DNA of 64,000 bases from Bacteroidota bacterium (GTDB lineage: Bacteria; Bacteroidota; Bacteroidia; Cytophagales; Cyclobacteriaceae). The notes beneath the pieces are model-generated. The model saw nothing but the letters and a program-made list of their open reading frames with translations, was not told the DNA's origin and made no database searches. How positions within the stretch are numbered: position 1 is the first letter of the stretch; each line of letters begins with the position of its first letter. Below are positions 16,042 through 25,442 of the stretch, in pieces. Both the position numbers and the translations under genes were made by a program. Location: contig JAFDYU010000020.1 in the NCBI GenBank assembly GCA_018267285.1, positions 1 through 64,000 of the forward strand. Direction: 5' to 3'.

Positions 16042-16872
16042 ATGGAAAATTTTGAACTTATCGATGATTATTTGCGGGGTCGGCTCGAGGGGCAGGATAA
16101 GCAAAACTTTGAACAGCAAATGCGGGCAGATCCCACGTTGCAAAGTGAAGTAACGATGCAACAGATGGTAATTGAAGGGATTAAGAAAGCGCGTATGGCT
16201 GAACTAAAGACGATGTTAAGCCAAGTGCCGGTTGCCGGCCTAACTTCTGTGGCCGGAATATCGGCAAGTCAAGTTATAATTGGTGCCTTTACTGCGGGTG
16301 CCGTGCTGACAGCAGCATTATTTTATTTTAAACCCTCGGAGGAAATGCCTTCCAACCCGGTGGTAAAAACTGAAAAAACCATAGTCCAAAATAATAAAGA
16401 CAAAGCTCCTACCACTGACTCTGTTTATATTGAACCCATAATTAAAAAGAAAGACAGTGAAGTTGCACCTTCAAAAGATATCAAGTCGAAAGTTACTTCA
16501 ACAAAACAGATCATTCCTAAGTTACAAGTGACCGACCCTACCGATGAAATCAACAACTCTTCAACGGCCAACAACAATGCAATTTCTATTAATAAACACG
16601 AAGCGATTTCTACATCAAAAATTGAAGTAGAAGTAACCGATAGCAATGAATATTCATTCCACTATCAATTCAAACAAGACAAACTGATTTTATACGGAAC
16701 ATTTGATAAAAGCCTGTATGAGATTATCGAAGTAAATGGTGATGTTCGCTCTATTTTCCTTTTTTACAAAGACGCATACTATTTAATAAACGAAAAACAA
16801 TCTTCCATTGCCCCTCTCCTTCCTATTAAAGATCAACAATTAATCAAAAAACTGAAGGAGTATCGTAAGTGA
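16042..16872 (+). CDS. Probable membrane anti-sigma factor
   Basis: A 276-residue single-span protein. Residues 1-60 are cytoplasmic, start with FELIDDYLRGRLEGQDKQNFEQQM and resemble the N-terminal helices of anti-sigma factors, but no HxxxCxxC zinc motif is present. A membrane segment is at residues 76-96. The rest is a Ser/Thr/Lys-rich linker (about 100-200) and a small periplasmic domain. Its start is 3 bases after the ECF sigma stop, the usual arrangement for a sigma and its regulator. The anti-sigma role rests on topology, the N-terminus and position. Confidence 0.65.
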   Translation: MENFELIDDYLRGRLEGQDKQNFEQQMRADPTLQSEVTMQQMVIEGIKKARMAELKTMLSQVPVAGLTSVAGISASQVIIGAFTAGAVLTAALFYFKPSEEMPSNPVVKTEKTIVQNNKDKAPTTDSVYIEPIIKKKDSEVAPSKDIKSKVTSTKQIIPKLQVTDPTDEINNSSTANNNAISINKHEAISTSKIEVEVTDSNEYSFHYQFKQDKLILYGTFDKSLYEIIEVNGDVRSIFLFYKDAYYLINEKQSSIAPLLPIKDQQLIKKLKEYRK

Positions 16873-16929
16873 TATTCCGGACGTACAAAAGAATACGCAT
16901 TTGTAATTGATTCGATTATCTTTGCCCGT

Positions 16930-17820
16930 ATGTACCACGAGGCAAAATTTAAAAGCAAGAAAAAACTTGGCAGTTACCCCTCTTTAAGTGTGATCTTTAG
17001 CATCACCCTGGCTCTGTTTTCGATTGGTGTTTTTGGCGCCTTGGTTATTTATTCTAAAGAGCTTGAAAAAATAGTTAAAGAAACCATTCGCCTTCATGTT
17101 TACCTGAACAGCCACATCGCAAAAGAAGATATCACAAAAATTAAAACATCCTTAACGGCTAATATTTACGTTGCAAAAACAAATGAAGCGGTAAAATTTA
17201 TTTCAAAAGAAGAGGCCGAGAAACAATTCATCAGAGAGACGGGGGAAGACTTTAAAAAATTTCTAGGCGAAAATCCATTACACGATGCTTTTTTAATTCG
17301 AATAGATGAGCCTTATCAAAGTAAATCCAGTCTTGCTAAAATCAAATCCGATCTTGAAAAAATGCCCGGAGTTTTTCAGGTTGACTACAAAGAAAATCTG
17401 ATTGAATCGGTTAACAAAAATATTACCCGGATAGGATTGATTTTAATGGGCTTGGTGGCGGTTTTATTAATCATCGTGGTATTACTCATCAACAACACCT
17501 TGCGCCTCGCTCTGTTTTCTCAGCGATTCCTCATCCGGAGCATGCAGTTAGTGGGTGCTAAAAAATGGTTTATTCAGCGCCCCTTCTTGGTAAGAGCTTC
17601 GCTTCACGGTTTGCTGGCTGGCGTGTTGGCATCCGCTTTACTTGTGGGTTTGATTTCCTTTGCCACCAAACGAATTGAAGAATTAAAGTTGATACAAAAT
17701 AACGAACGGTTAATTCAATTGATGGGCTCGCTCCTTTTGCTTGGATTTATTGTGGCCGTAGTTAGTTCTTACCGTGCGGTGAATAAATATTTAAAACTAT
17801 CTTTGGACGAACTTTATTGA
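16930..17820 (+). CDS. ftsX: Cell division permease-like protein FtsX
   Basis: Membrane partner of the FtsE ATPase, coupling division to peptidoglycan hydrolase activation. The 296 residues show the expected layout: cytoplasmic N-terminus, first membrane span at about 20-45, a periplasmic domain to about 165 ending in MPGVFQVDYKENL, and three further spans with the FtsX/MacB-like core (LINNTLRLALFSQR, then RSMQLVGAKKWFI). ftsE is not adjacent, as is common in Bacteroidota. It heads the run ftsX-DUF3098-uppP-truB-ribF. Confidence 0.95.
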   Translation: MYHEAKFKSKKKLGSYPSLSVIFSITLALFSIGVFGALVIYSKELEKIVKETIRLHVYLNSHIAKEDITKIKTSLTANIYVAKTNEAVKFISKEEAEKQFIRETGEDFKKFLGENPLHDAFLIRIDEPYQSKSSLAKIKSDLEKMPGVFQVDYKENLIESVNKNITRIGLILMGLVAVLLIIVVLLINNTLRLALFSQRFLIRSMQLVGAKKWFIQRPFLVRASLHGLLAGVLASALLVGLISFATKRIEELKLIQNNERLIQLMGSLLLLGFIVAVVSSYRAVNKYLKLSLDELY

Positions 17821-17827
17821 AATTTCA

Positions 17828-18037
17828 ATGAACAAATTACCCTTCGGAAAAAAGAATTACCAATGGATGATCGTTGGTGTGGTAACGTTGATTGCCGGGT
17901 TTACCATTATGACGATGGACAGCGAACCGTACGGTTTTGGTTTTTTAGGGTTAACGCTGGGGCCAATAATTGTGTTGGCGGGTTTTGTATTGGAAATCGC
18001 TGCTATTCTTTACACGCCCTCAAACGAAAATAAATAA
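17828..18037 (+). CDS. DUF3098 family small membrane protein
   Basis: A 69-residue protein with two membrane spans (about residues 13-31 and 37-61), matching the DUF3098 proteins that stand between ftsX and uppP in Bacteroidota. Function unknown. It starts 7 bases after ftsX, and its stop codon overlaps the uppP start (TAATG). Confidence 0.85.
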   Translation: MNKLPFGKKNYQWMIVGVVTLIAGFTIMTMDSEPYGFGFLGLTLGPIIVLAGFVLEIAAILYTPSNENK

Positions 18038-18825
18038 TGACAATTGGCGAGGCAGTTGTGCTGGCCATTGTAGAAGGGCTTACCGAGTTTTTGCCGGTAT
18101 CGTCCACCGGGCATATGATCATAGCGTCTTCACTAATGGGTATTGCCAGCGAACCGTTTGTAAAAACATTCACCATAGCCATACAATTAGGCGCAATAGT
18201 ATCCGTGCTCGTACTGTATTGGAAACGATTTTTTCAATCACTTAATTTTTACATCAAACTTTTGACAGCATTTTTTCCGGCTGCTATCCTGGGGTTTCTA
18301 CTCAACGATTATATTGATCAGTTGCTAGAGCGTGTTGAGGTAGTTGCCCTTATGCTCGTAGTGGGTGGTATTGTTTTTCTATTTATCGATCGATTTTTCT
18401 CTTCAAACACAGATACTTCGGGACCTTCTATTTCTTCTGCTTTTAAAATAGGCATCTTTCAATGTTTGGCTATGATCCCCGGGGTCTCTCGTTCGGCTGC
18501 TACAATCATTGGCGGGCTTACTCAAAAGCTAACCAAACAAACTGCCGCAGAGTTTTCTTTTTTTCTGGCAGTGCCAACCATGTTTGGGGCAACGGCTTTT
18601 AAACTTTTTAAATATTTTAAAACCGGTAATGCATTTGCTCAAGGCGAACTTTCGGTATTGGCAGTAGGTAATTTGGTTGCTTTTGTAGTAGCCCTTTTTG
18701 CCATCAAATTTTTCATTCGATTTGTTTCAACACACGGTTTTAAAATATTCGGTTACTACCGCATTGTACTGGGTGTAATCATCTTGCTGCTTTATTATTC
18801 GGGAATTAGTCTGTCAATTCTATAA
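18037..18825 (+). CDS. uppP: Undecaprenyl-diphosphatase (BacA/UppP)
   Basis: Dephosphorylates undecaprenyl diphosphate to recycle the lipid carrier of cell-wall synthesis. The 262 residues form a multi-span membrane protein with the family motifs [15 protein letters not shown] near the N-terminus (catalytic Glu and Ser) and [12 protein letters not shown] near residue 148. The gene overlaps DUF3098 and truB by one base at each end, showing translational coupling. Confidence 0.97.
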   Translation: MTIGEAVVLAIVEGLTEFLPVSSTGHMIIASSLMGIASEPFVKTFTIAIQLGAIVSVLVLYWKRFFQSLNFYIKLLTAFFPAAILGFLLNDYIDQLLERVEVVALMLVVGGIVFLFIDRFFSSNTDTSGPSISSAFKIGIFQCLAMIPGVSRSAATIIGGLTQKLTKQTAAEFSFFLAVPTMFGATAFKLFKYFKTGNAFAQGELSVLAVGNLVAFVVALFAIKFFIRFVSTHGFKIFGYYRIVLGVIILLLYYSGISLSIL

Positions 18826-19496
18826 TGGAATTGGAAGGCCGGGTTTTACTTATTGATAAACCACTTGGCTGGACATCTTTTCAAGTGGTAAACAAATTGC
18901 GCTACAAATTAAAGACTAAGAAAATTGGCCATGCCGGCACGCTCGACCCACTTGCCACAGGTTTATTAATCATCTGCACGGGTAAGATGACGAAGCGAAT
19001 CGAGCAGTATCAAGCTCAGGAAAAAGAATATATCGGGAAATTTGTACTCGGGCAATCTACCCCTTCGCATGATTTAGAAACTCAGGTGAGCGAACCGGAG
19101 GATATCTCGTTCGTTACCCAAGAGGCCATCGAATCAACGGCAAAAATATTTATCGGAACCATTCAGCAAATCCCACCCATGCACTCGGCCATTTGGGTAA
19201 ACGGAAAGCGGGCGTACGAATTGGCACGAAAAGGTAAAGAAGCCGACCTAAAACCTCGCGAAATAACTATTCGCGAATTTGAAATCACCTCAATCCAATT
19301 ACCCCACGTATCTTTCCGTGTGGTTTGCTCTAAGGGAACGTATATTCGAAGTTTGGCAAGAGATTTTGGAAAAGCGCTTAATACGGTTGCCTATCTTTCG
19401 GAATTGTGCCGCACACGCATCGGTGAACACAAACTATCCGATGCCTTAACCATCGATCAAGTAGTACCTTTGCCTGCACATGAAAATTTATCATAG
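18825..19496 (+). CDS. truB: tRNA pseudouridine(55) synthase
   Basis: Makes pseudouridine 55 in the T loop of tRNA. Catalytic Asp is in GHAGTLDPLATGLL; other family blocks are LLIDKPLGWTSFQVV at the N-terminus and KGTYIRSLARDFG. At 223 residues it lacks the C-terminal PUA extension of longer TruB proteins, which is usual in Bacteroidota. Its 3' end overlaps ribF by 17 bases. Confidence 0.97.
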   Translation: MELEGRVLLIDKPLGWTSFQVVNKLRYKLKTKKIGHAGTLDPLATGLLIICTGKMTKRIEQYQAQEKEYIGKFVLGQSTPSHDLETQVSEPEDISFVTQEAIESTAKIFIGTIQQIPPMHSAIWVNGKRAYELARKGKEADLKPREITIREFEITSIQLPHVSFRVVCSKGTYIRSLARDFGKALNTVAYLSELCRTRIGEHKLSDALTIDQVVPLPAHENLS

Positions 19497-20430
19497 TCCG
19501 GAAGATTTTGCCCGATTAAGCCATGCCGTGGTAACAAGTGGCACGTTTGATGGTGTGCACGTGGGGCATCAAAAAATTTTACATCGACTTAAAGAAATTG
19601 CTTTGCAAGATTTGGGCGAAACCGTGGTGATCACATTTTGGCCGCACCCACAAATGGTACTCCACCCGGAAAACACCTCGCTGAAACTTTTAAATACTTT
19701 CGAAGAAAAAGCTGAACTTTTAAAATCGGAAGGCATTCAGCATTTGCTTCGGATTCCGTTTACCAAAGAGTTCTCGCACTTGAGCTCGTTGGATTTCATC
19801 CAAAAAATATTGGTTCAAACAATAGGCACAAAAAAACTGGTTATTGGCTACGACCACAGGTTTGGCCACAACCGCGAAGGGAGTTTCGAACAATTAAAAA
19901 TAAACGGCCCTGCCTACGGTTTTGATGTAGAAGAAATTTCAAGGCAAGATGTAGATCACATCAGTGTGAGTTCCTCTAAAATCCGACAGTCACTTAGCAA
20001 TGCCGACATTGAAACCGCAAACCAGTTGTTGGGTAAGCCCTACTCGTTAACCGGCCAGGTGGCAACCGGAGATAAACTTGGCCGCGTACTTGGTTTCCCT
20101 ACGGCCAATATCGAAATCGATTCGCGGTATAAGTTAATTCCTGTGGACGGCATTTATGCCGTAACGATAAAGCACGAGCATCAGTTGTACAAGGGTATGC
20201 TTTACCTGGGCCCCCGCCCCACTGTAGATGGCACCAAACATGTTATCGAAGTAAACTTGTTCGATTTCGACAAAGAAATTTATGGCGAGAATGTAACGGT
20301 TTACATCCACTTTTTTTTGCGGGCCGATCAGAAATTCAATGACCTTGAAGCATTGAAACAACAACTGCATACCGACAAAAAAGATACGGTTCGAATTTTA
20401 GAAAACATTACTTTTGCACATTATGATTGA
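19480..20430 (+). CDS. ribF: Bifunctional riboflavin kinase/FAD synthetase
   Basis: Converts riboflavin to FMN and then FAD. The N-terminal adenylyltransferase domain has [14 protein letters not shown] and [11 protein letters not shown]; the C-terminal kinase domain has [26 protein letters not shown]. The 316-residue length is normal. It overlaps truB at its start and the CoA-transferase gene at its end, so this part of the run is tightly coupled. Confidence 0.97.
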   Translation: MKIYHSPEDFARLSHAVVTSGTFDGVHVGHQKILHRLKEIALQDLGETVVITFWPHPQMVLHPENTSLKLLNTFEEKAELLKSEGIQHLLRIPFTKEFSHLSSLDFIQKILVQTIGTKKLVIGYDHRFGHNREGSFEQLKINGPAYGFDVEEISRQDVDHISVSSSKIRQSLSNADIETANQLLGKPYSLTGQVATGDKLGRVLGFPTANIEIDSRYKLIPVDGIYAVTIKHEHQLYKGMLYLGPRPTVDGTKHVIEVNLFDFDKEIYGENVTVYIHFFLRADQKFNDLEALKQQLHTDKKDTVRILENITFAHYD

Positions 20431-21121
20431 CAAAAGAGTTAACGATGCCGATGCAGCCCTACACGATATTTTCGACAATGCAACGTTGATGCTCGGAGGT
20501 TTTGGTTTGTGTGGCATTCCAGAAAATTGCATTCAAGCAATACTTAAAAAGGGCGTAAAAGGACTCACCTGTATTTCCAACAATGCAGGCGTAGACGATT
20601 TCGGGATCGGGCTCTTGCTAAAGACAAAGCAAGTGAAGAAGATGATTTCTTCGTACGTGGGCGAAAATGCAGAATTTGAACGCCAACTTTTGTCGGGTGA
20701 ACTTGAAGTTGAATTGATACCACAAGGCACGCTTGCCGAGCGCTGCCGGGCTGGCGGTGCGGGTATACCGGCTTTCTTCACACCCGCAGGTGTTGGCACC
20801 GAAGTAGCCGAAGGAAAAGAAACGAGAGAGTTTGACGGAAAAACCTATCTGATGGAAAAATGGCTGCGTGCCGATTTCTCCATAGTAAAAGCTTGGAAAG
20901 GTGATGCCTCCGGAAATCTGATTTACCGTGGCACAGCCCGCAACTTTAACCCGATGATGGCAACAGCCGGAAAAATTACGATTGCCGAAGTTGAAGAATT
21001 AGTACCCATCGGGCAGCTTGAACCCAATGAAATTCACACGCCCGGAATTTTTGTTCACCGGATTTTTCAGGGAAAGAATTACGAAAAGAGAATTGAGCAA
21101 AGAACAATTACTAAAATTTGA
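20423..21121 (+). CDS. scoA: Succinyl-CoA:3-ketoacid CoA-transferase subunit A
   Basis: Alpha subunit of the enzyme that moves CoA from succinyl-CoA to acetoacetate in ketone or branched-chain breakdown. The 232 residues show the family block [16 protein letters not shown], then [11 protein letters not shown] and [20 protein letters not shown] at 20423 is the likely start, overlapping the ribF stop by 8 bases; a TTG at 20414 is less likely. Its B subunit follows, but is separated by an unrelated four-helix-bundle gene. Confidence 0.94.
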   Translation: MIDKRVNDADAALHDIFDNATLMLGGFGLCGIPENCIQAILKKGVKGLTCISNNAGVDDFGIGLLLKTKQVKKMISSYVGENAEFERQLLSGELEVELIPQGTLAERCRAGGAGIPAFFTPAGVGTEVAEGKETREFDGKTYLMEKWLRADFSIVKAWKGDASGNLIYRGTARNFNPMMATAGKITIAEVEELVPIGQLEPNEIHTPGIFVHRIFQGKNYEKRIEQRTITKI

Positions 21122-21147
21122 GAATTATTCAATCTGAGAATTTGAAA

Positions 21148-21498
21148 ATGAGGGATGACAAGGAAAATATAATAGTTGACCTGACTTTCAAATTTTCAAT
21201 TAAAGTAATTTCCTATTGCGAAGAATTAGAAAGTAAAAAGAAATTTGTGCTGGCGCGTCAGCTGTTGCGATCTGGAACATCGATTGGTGCAAACGCAAGA
21301 GAAGCTCAAAATGCTGAAAGCAAAGCAGATTTCGTTCATAAATTTAAGATTGCGGCCAAAGAAGCTGATGAAACTGAGTATTGGCTTTTGTTATGCAGGG
21401 ACTCAAAGTCATATCCTAACCCTCAAGAACTTCTAGAATCCTTAACGGGCATTCAAAGAGTCATATCAAAAATTATTTCATCATCTAAAAAAAAATAA
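21148..21498 (+). CDS. Four-helix-bundle (S23/IVP-type) protein
   Basis: A 116-residue helical protein of the family first found encoded in 23S rRNA intervening sequences. Signature stretches are LARQLLRSGTSIGANAREA and the following EYWLLLCRD helix. Such genes occur scattered as single units in Bacteroidota genomes and their function is unknown. It sits between scoA and scoB, with AT-rich flanks unlike the tight spacing of its neighbours, so it looks like an insertion into the CoA-transferase operon. TTG at 21118 is a less likely start. Confidence 0.88.
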   Translation: MRDDKENIIVDLTFKFSIKVISYCEELESKKKFVLARQLLRSGTSIGANAREAQNAESKADFVHKFKIAAKEADETEYWLLLCRDSKSYPNPQELLESLTGIQRVISKIISSSKKK

Positions 21499-21560
21499 TT
21501 CATTGTGGAATATGCTTTTAATTTTCAAATATTCAAATCATCAAATTTTTAAATTATTTT

Positions 21561-22217
21561 ATGTTGGATAAAATCGGAATTGCTAAACGAATTGCACAGG
21601 AAGTAAGGGACGGTATGTACATCAACCTTGGCATTGGCATCCCAACTTTGGTTGCAAATTATATCCCGAAAAATATTAATGTTGTTCTTCAATCTGAAAA
21701 TGGTCTTCTCGGCATAGGTCCGTTTCCAACCGAAGATCAAATCGACCCCGACTTTATTAATGCCGGAAAACAAACCATTACCCTTATGCCGGGCAGCGCG
21801 TTATTTTCGTCTGCCGATAGCTTCGGAATGATTCGCGGAGGCAAAGTAGATTTAACCATTTTAGGGTCTATGGAAGTTTCGGAAAATGGCGACATCGCCA
21901 ACTGGAAAGTGCCCGGTAAAATGGTGAAAGGCATGGGCGGTGCGATGGATCTTGTTGCATCGGCAAAGAATATTATTGTAGCAATGCAACATTGCAGCAA
22001 AGACGGAGCCTCCAAGCTTCTCAAAAAATGTACACTGCCCATCACAGGCCTTCGTTGTGTTAAAAAAATTGTGAGCGACATGGCCGTGTTGGAAATTTTG
22101 CCCGAAGGTGGTTTTAAATTATTGGAACGAGCGCCAGGGGTATCGGTAGATCAGATCAAAAACGCCACCTCAGGAAAATTGATTATTAAAGGTGATGTTC
22201 CGGAAATGAAAATCTGA
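21561..22217 (+). CDS. scoB: Succinyl-CoA:3-ketoacid CoA-transferase subunit B
   Basis: Beta subunit, 218 residues. The catalytic Glu is in QSENGLLGIGPFP near residue 51; other family blocks are YINLGIGIPTLVANYIP and GGKVDLTILGSMEVSENGD. It partners with the A subunit encoded 440 bases upstream. The operon spacing is broken by the four-helix-bundle gene, yet both subunits appear intact. Confidence 0.94.
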   Translation: MLDKIGIAKRIAQEVRDGMYINLGIGIPTLVANYIPKNINVVLQSENGLLGIGPFPTEDQIDPDFINAGKQTITLMPGSALFSSADSFGMIRGGKVDLTILGSMEVSENGDIANWKVPGKMVKGMGGAMDLVASAKNIIVAMQHCSKDGASKLLKKCTLPITGLRCVKKIVSDMAVLEILPEGGFKLLERAPGVSVDQIKNATSGKLIIKGDVPEMKI

Positions 22218-22275
22218 TTTTAAATCTAAATATCTTTTCCATTTCGTATATAAACAGTTTATCGAATTTTTATTC

Positions 22276-22608
22276 ATGAAAAAATCTGAAATCAATTTTA
22301 AAGTTGAGCTTGACTCCAATAATGTTCCGGAAAAAATTTTATGGGAAGCTACCGACAAACCGGAAGATGGTTTTTCCGAAAGTAAGTCGGTGAGTATTTC
22401 GCTTTGGGACCACACCCAGAAAAACACCATGCGTATTGACTTATGGACTAAAGATATGCCTGTAAATGAAATGAAACGATTCTACATCGACTGCATTGGC
22501 GGCCTTGCCCAAAGCGTGTTAACCTCAACAGGCGATGAAGCCATGTCTAACGAAATCAATAATCTGTGCGAAAAACTGGCTCAGCACGTGCGAAAGTCAG
22601 AAAGCTGA
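22276..22608 (+). CDS. gldC: Gliding motility protein GldC
   Basis: A 110-residue soluble protein matching GldC of Bacteroidota: opening SEINFKVELDSNNVPEKILWEA, then WTKDMPVNEMKRFYIDCIGGLA. GldC is found with the type IX secretion and gliding apparatus, although its exact role is unclear. gldB, its usual neighbour in Flavobacteria, is not here. Its presence supports a gliding or T9SS-bearing organism. Confidence 0.88.
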   Translation: MKKSEINFKVELDSNNVPEKILWEATDKPEDGFSESKSVSISLWDHTQKNTMRIDLWTKDMPVNEMKRFYIDCIGGLAQSVLTSTGDEAMSNEINNLCEKLAQHVRKSES

Positions 22609-22696
22609 TTTGCCAAATATTCTTTTAAAAAAATACTCTGCACGCATCCTTTTATTTGGTTTTTCTTGTAGATTTAGGAATTAAACCTAAGTCAAC

Positions 22697-25438
22697 ATGA
22701 ATAAAATTTATACGAAACTGGTTGTTGCTTCGCTACTGTTGTTAGCAGGAACAACTTCAATTTTCGCTCAATCTACGGTGTCGGGCACGATTAAAGACGG
22801 CTCTACACAAGAAGGTTTGGCCGGAGTAAACATTGTTGTAAAGGGCTTGGTTGTGGGTACCATTACCGATAAAGATGGTAAGTACTCTTTGAAAGTAAAC
22901 CAATCGCCCCCCTTCACACTTTCATTTTCTTTTATAGGTTTTCATACTGAAGAGAAACAAGTAACCGATGCCAACTCAACTATTGACCTTACCATGAATG
23001 AGGAATCTCTGTTGGGCCAGGAAGTTGTGGTTTCAGCTTCTCGGGTTGAAGAAAATATAATGAAGTCTCCGGTAACTATTGCTAAACTCGATTTGCTTGC
23101 CTTAAAGCAGGCTGCAACCCCGGATTACTACGATGCGCTGGCCAATGTAAAAGGAGTTTCTGTTAATAATGGAAGTCTAAATTTTACGGCAGTTAATACG
23201 CGAGGGTTTGCTACGATTTCTAATACGCGTTTTGTGCAATGGGTGGACGGCATGGATACTCAGGCACCCCTACTCAATTTTCCTACCGGTACAATTATGG
23301 GTTTGTCTGAACTGGATGCAGAAAGTATAGAACTTATTCCCGGTGCAGCTTCGGCTTTGTACGGCCCAAACGCCTTCAATGGGATTATGATTATGAAAAG
23401 CAAAAACCCGTTTGAATACCAAGGCCTAAGCGCTCAGGTAAAACAAGGGTTCACCAACTCACAAGCCGGTGGCTCTCACCCCATGGGCACGTACAGCCTT
23501 CGGTATGCCCATGCCTTCAACGATAAGCTAGCCTTCAAAGTAAACGTGTCGTATATGTCTGCCACCGATTGGTATGGAGCCGACTATAAAACAGACCGCA
23601 ACAACCCAAGTTCTACTACAGATTTGAGTAAGACGCCCGGTTTTGACGGACTTAATTTATACGGTGATGAAACACCAATCCCAACGGGTGTTCCAAGTAT
23701 TGGTACTATCCGAAGAACCGGAATTCAGGAAGGGGTTTTGCTCGACAACCGCAATGCCACTACCCTAAAATACGATGCCGCACTCCATTATCGTATTAAC
23801 GACAAAATGGAATTGTCTTACACGTACCGTTATGGTGGAGGTAACAGTTTGTATCAAGGACAAGCCAAATATGCCCTTCGCGATTTCAACCAACAGTTTC
23901 ACAAACTGGAATTGAAAGGCGATAACTTTTTTGTACGAGGATACATGTCGGCAACCGATGCGGGCAAATCGTACAACATGGATGCATTGGGCGCATACGT
24001 AAACGAAGCATTTAACCCCACCCAACGCACCGATGGCACGGGTTGGGCGCAAGACTATGTACTGGCTTCGCAAGGATATATCCCGGGATTTGCAGCCGGA
24101 AACCCCGCAGCTGCCAGATCGTTTGCTGACCGCAACATGATAAACCCAGCCACTGGCGCTTATGTTGCCGGAATGCGTGATACCATTAATGCAGTAAGGA
24201 AAAGATTTTTCCAAAAGAATCCTCCCGGGGCATCGTTCTACGACAACTCTAAACTGTGGCACGCAGCATTTTATTACAAATTCAATAAGATTAAATGGGC
24301 AGAGATAATTACGGGAGGTAACTTCCGTCAGTATAGTTTATTCTCTAATGGAACAATCTTTAACGAAGCACCAAATGATGGCATCAATTTCAAGCGAATC
24401 TTTATTAATTGGTATGGAGCGTATGTTCAAGTATCAAAAACCATAGCCGAGAAGTTGAAGGTAACCGGTTCGATTCGCTACGATAAGATGGACAACTTCG
24501 ATGGACATTTTACACCGCGCGCTTCAGCCGTTTATACGTTCAATCAAAACCACAACATCAGGGCAAGCTTCCAAACGGGCTTCCGTCTGCCCGACACTCA
24601 GGCTCAATACATATACTTCCCCAACCCGAGCGGAATTATTTTAGGTGGAGTGCCGTCTAACGCCTCTCGTTATGGAATTTACAACGGAGGCTCTTACACC
24701 CAAACGTCTGTAGTTAATTACAAAAATAGCGGAGGTATAATTAATGCAGACGGAACACTCACGGGTGGAAACCAGAGCTTGTTGCAATCTGTCAGCTTAA
24801 ATTATGTAAAACCCGAACAACTTTGGTCGTACGAAATCGGCTATAAAGGTATCATTGCCAAAAGCCTGATGATCGACTTGAATTACTACTATACTTCGTA
24901 CAGCAATTTTCTGGGCGAGCAATACGTGGTTAACAAAGCGCCCACCACGCACCAAGGTAAACCCGTTGCAGCCGGTAGTGTTTGGTATCCTTATGTAAAT
25001 TCGCCTTACACGCTTACCTCGCAAGGTGCTGGGCTTGGGTTGACGTACAACCTGCCAAGAAATTTTGTAGTTACCGGCAGTTACAATTATGCTGCATTCT
25101 CGGGCACGCAAAGCCCTGATTTTCTATCTGGGTTCAATACCCCGCAAAACAAATACAACATCGGGTTCGGCAATCGTAAGTTGGCTAAGAATTTTGGGTT
25201 CAATGTCAACTTCAGGTATCAGGATTCGTTCTTGTGGCAATCGGCCTACGGTATATGGAACGTTCCGGCCTACGGTGTTCTCGATGCACAAATCAATTAC
25301 AAAGTACCTTCTATCAAATCGGTGTTCAAACTGGGCGGCACCAATTTGGGCGGCAACGACTACCGTACCAATTTTGGCTCACCTTTTATCGGCCAGATGT
25401 ATTACTTGTCGATAACATTTGATGAATTCTTGAAATAA
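22697..25438 (+). CDS. TonB-dependent outer-membrane receptor
   Basis: A 913-residue receptor. Signal peptide at residues 1-24; a carboxypeptidase-D-like regulatory domain at about 28-105 (SGTIKDGSTQEGLAGVNIVVKG); plug domain at about 110-230, with SRVEENIMKSPVTIAKL and ELIPGAASALYGPNAFNG; the rest is a beta-barrel ending in a C-terminal Phe-containing strand. It imports a large or scarce substrate with TonB energy. The next gene, 4 bases downstream, is an SGNH lipoprotein, so the pair may act on an esterified substrate. No SusD partner is present and the substrate is unknown. Confidence 0.93.
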   Translation: MNKIYTKLVVASLLLLAGTTSIFAQSTVSGTIKDGSTQEGLAGVNIVVKGLVVGTITDKDGKYSLKVNQSPPFTLSFSFIGFHTEEKQVTDANSTIDLTMNEESLLGQEVVVSASRVEENIMKSPVTIAKLDLLALKQAATPDYYDALANVKGVSVNNGSLNFTAVNTRGFATISNTRFVQWVDGMDTQAPLLNFPTGTIMGLSELDAESIELIPGAASALYGPNAFNGIMIMKSKNPFEYQGLSAQVKQGFTNSQAGGSHPMGTYSLRYAHAFNDKLAFKVNVSYMSATDWYGADYKTDRNNPSSTTDLSKTPGFDGLNLYGDETPIPTGVPSIGTIRRTGIQEGVLLDNRNATTLKYDAALHYRINDKMELSYTYRYGGGNSLYQGQAKYALRDFNQQFHKLELKGDNFFVRGYMSATDAGKSYNMDALGAYVNEAFNPTQRTDGTGWAQDYVLASQGYIPGFAAGNPAAARSFADRNMINPATGAYVAGMRDTINAVRKRFFQKNPPGASFYDNSKLWHAAFYYKFNKIKWAEIITGGNFRQYSLFSNGTIFNEAPNDGINFKRIFINWYGAYVQVSKTIAEKLKVTGSIRYDKMDNFDGHFTPRASAVYTFNQNHNIRASFQTGFRLPDTQAQYIYFPNPSGIILGGVPSNASRYGIYNGGSYTQTSVVNYKNSGGIINADGTLTGGNQSLLQSVSLNYVKPEQLWSYEIGYKGIIAKSLMIDLNYYYTSYSNFLGEQYVVNKAPTTHQGKPVAAGSVWYPYVNSPYTLTSQGAGLGLTYNLPRNFVVTGSYNYAAFSGTQSPDFLSGFNTPQNKYNIGFGNRKLAKNFGFNVNFRYQDSFLWQSAYGIWNVPAYGVLDAQINYKVPSIKSVFKLGGTNLGGNDYRTNFGSPFIGQMYYLSITFDEFLK

Positions 25439-25442
25439 AAAG

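Noticed and set aside
16900..16924. Promoter before ftsX (TTTG, TATCTTTG)
   Set aside because: The two words are only 13 bases apart, too close for the 17-23 expected, although the -7 word itself is a good match.
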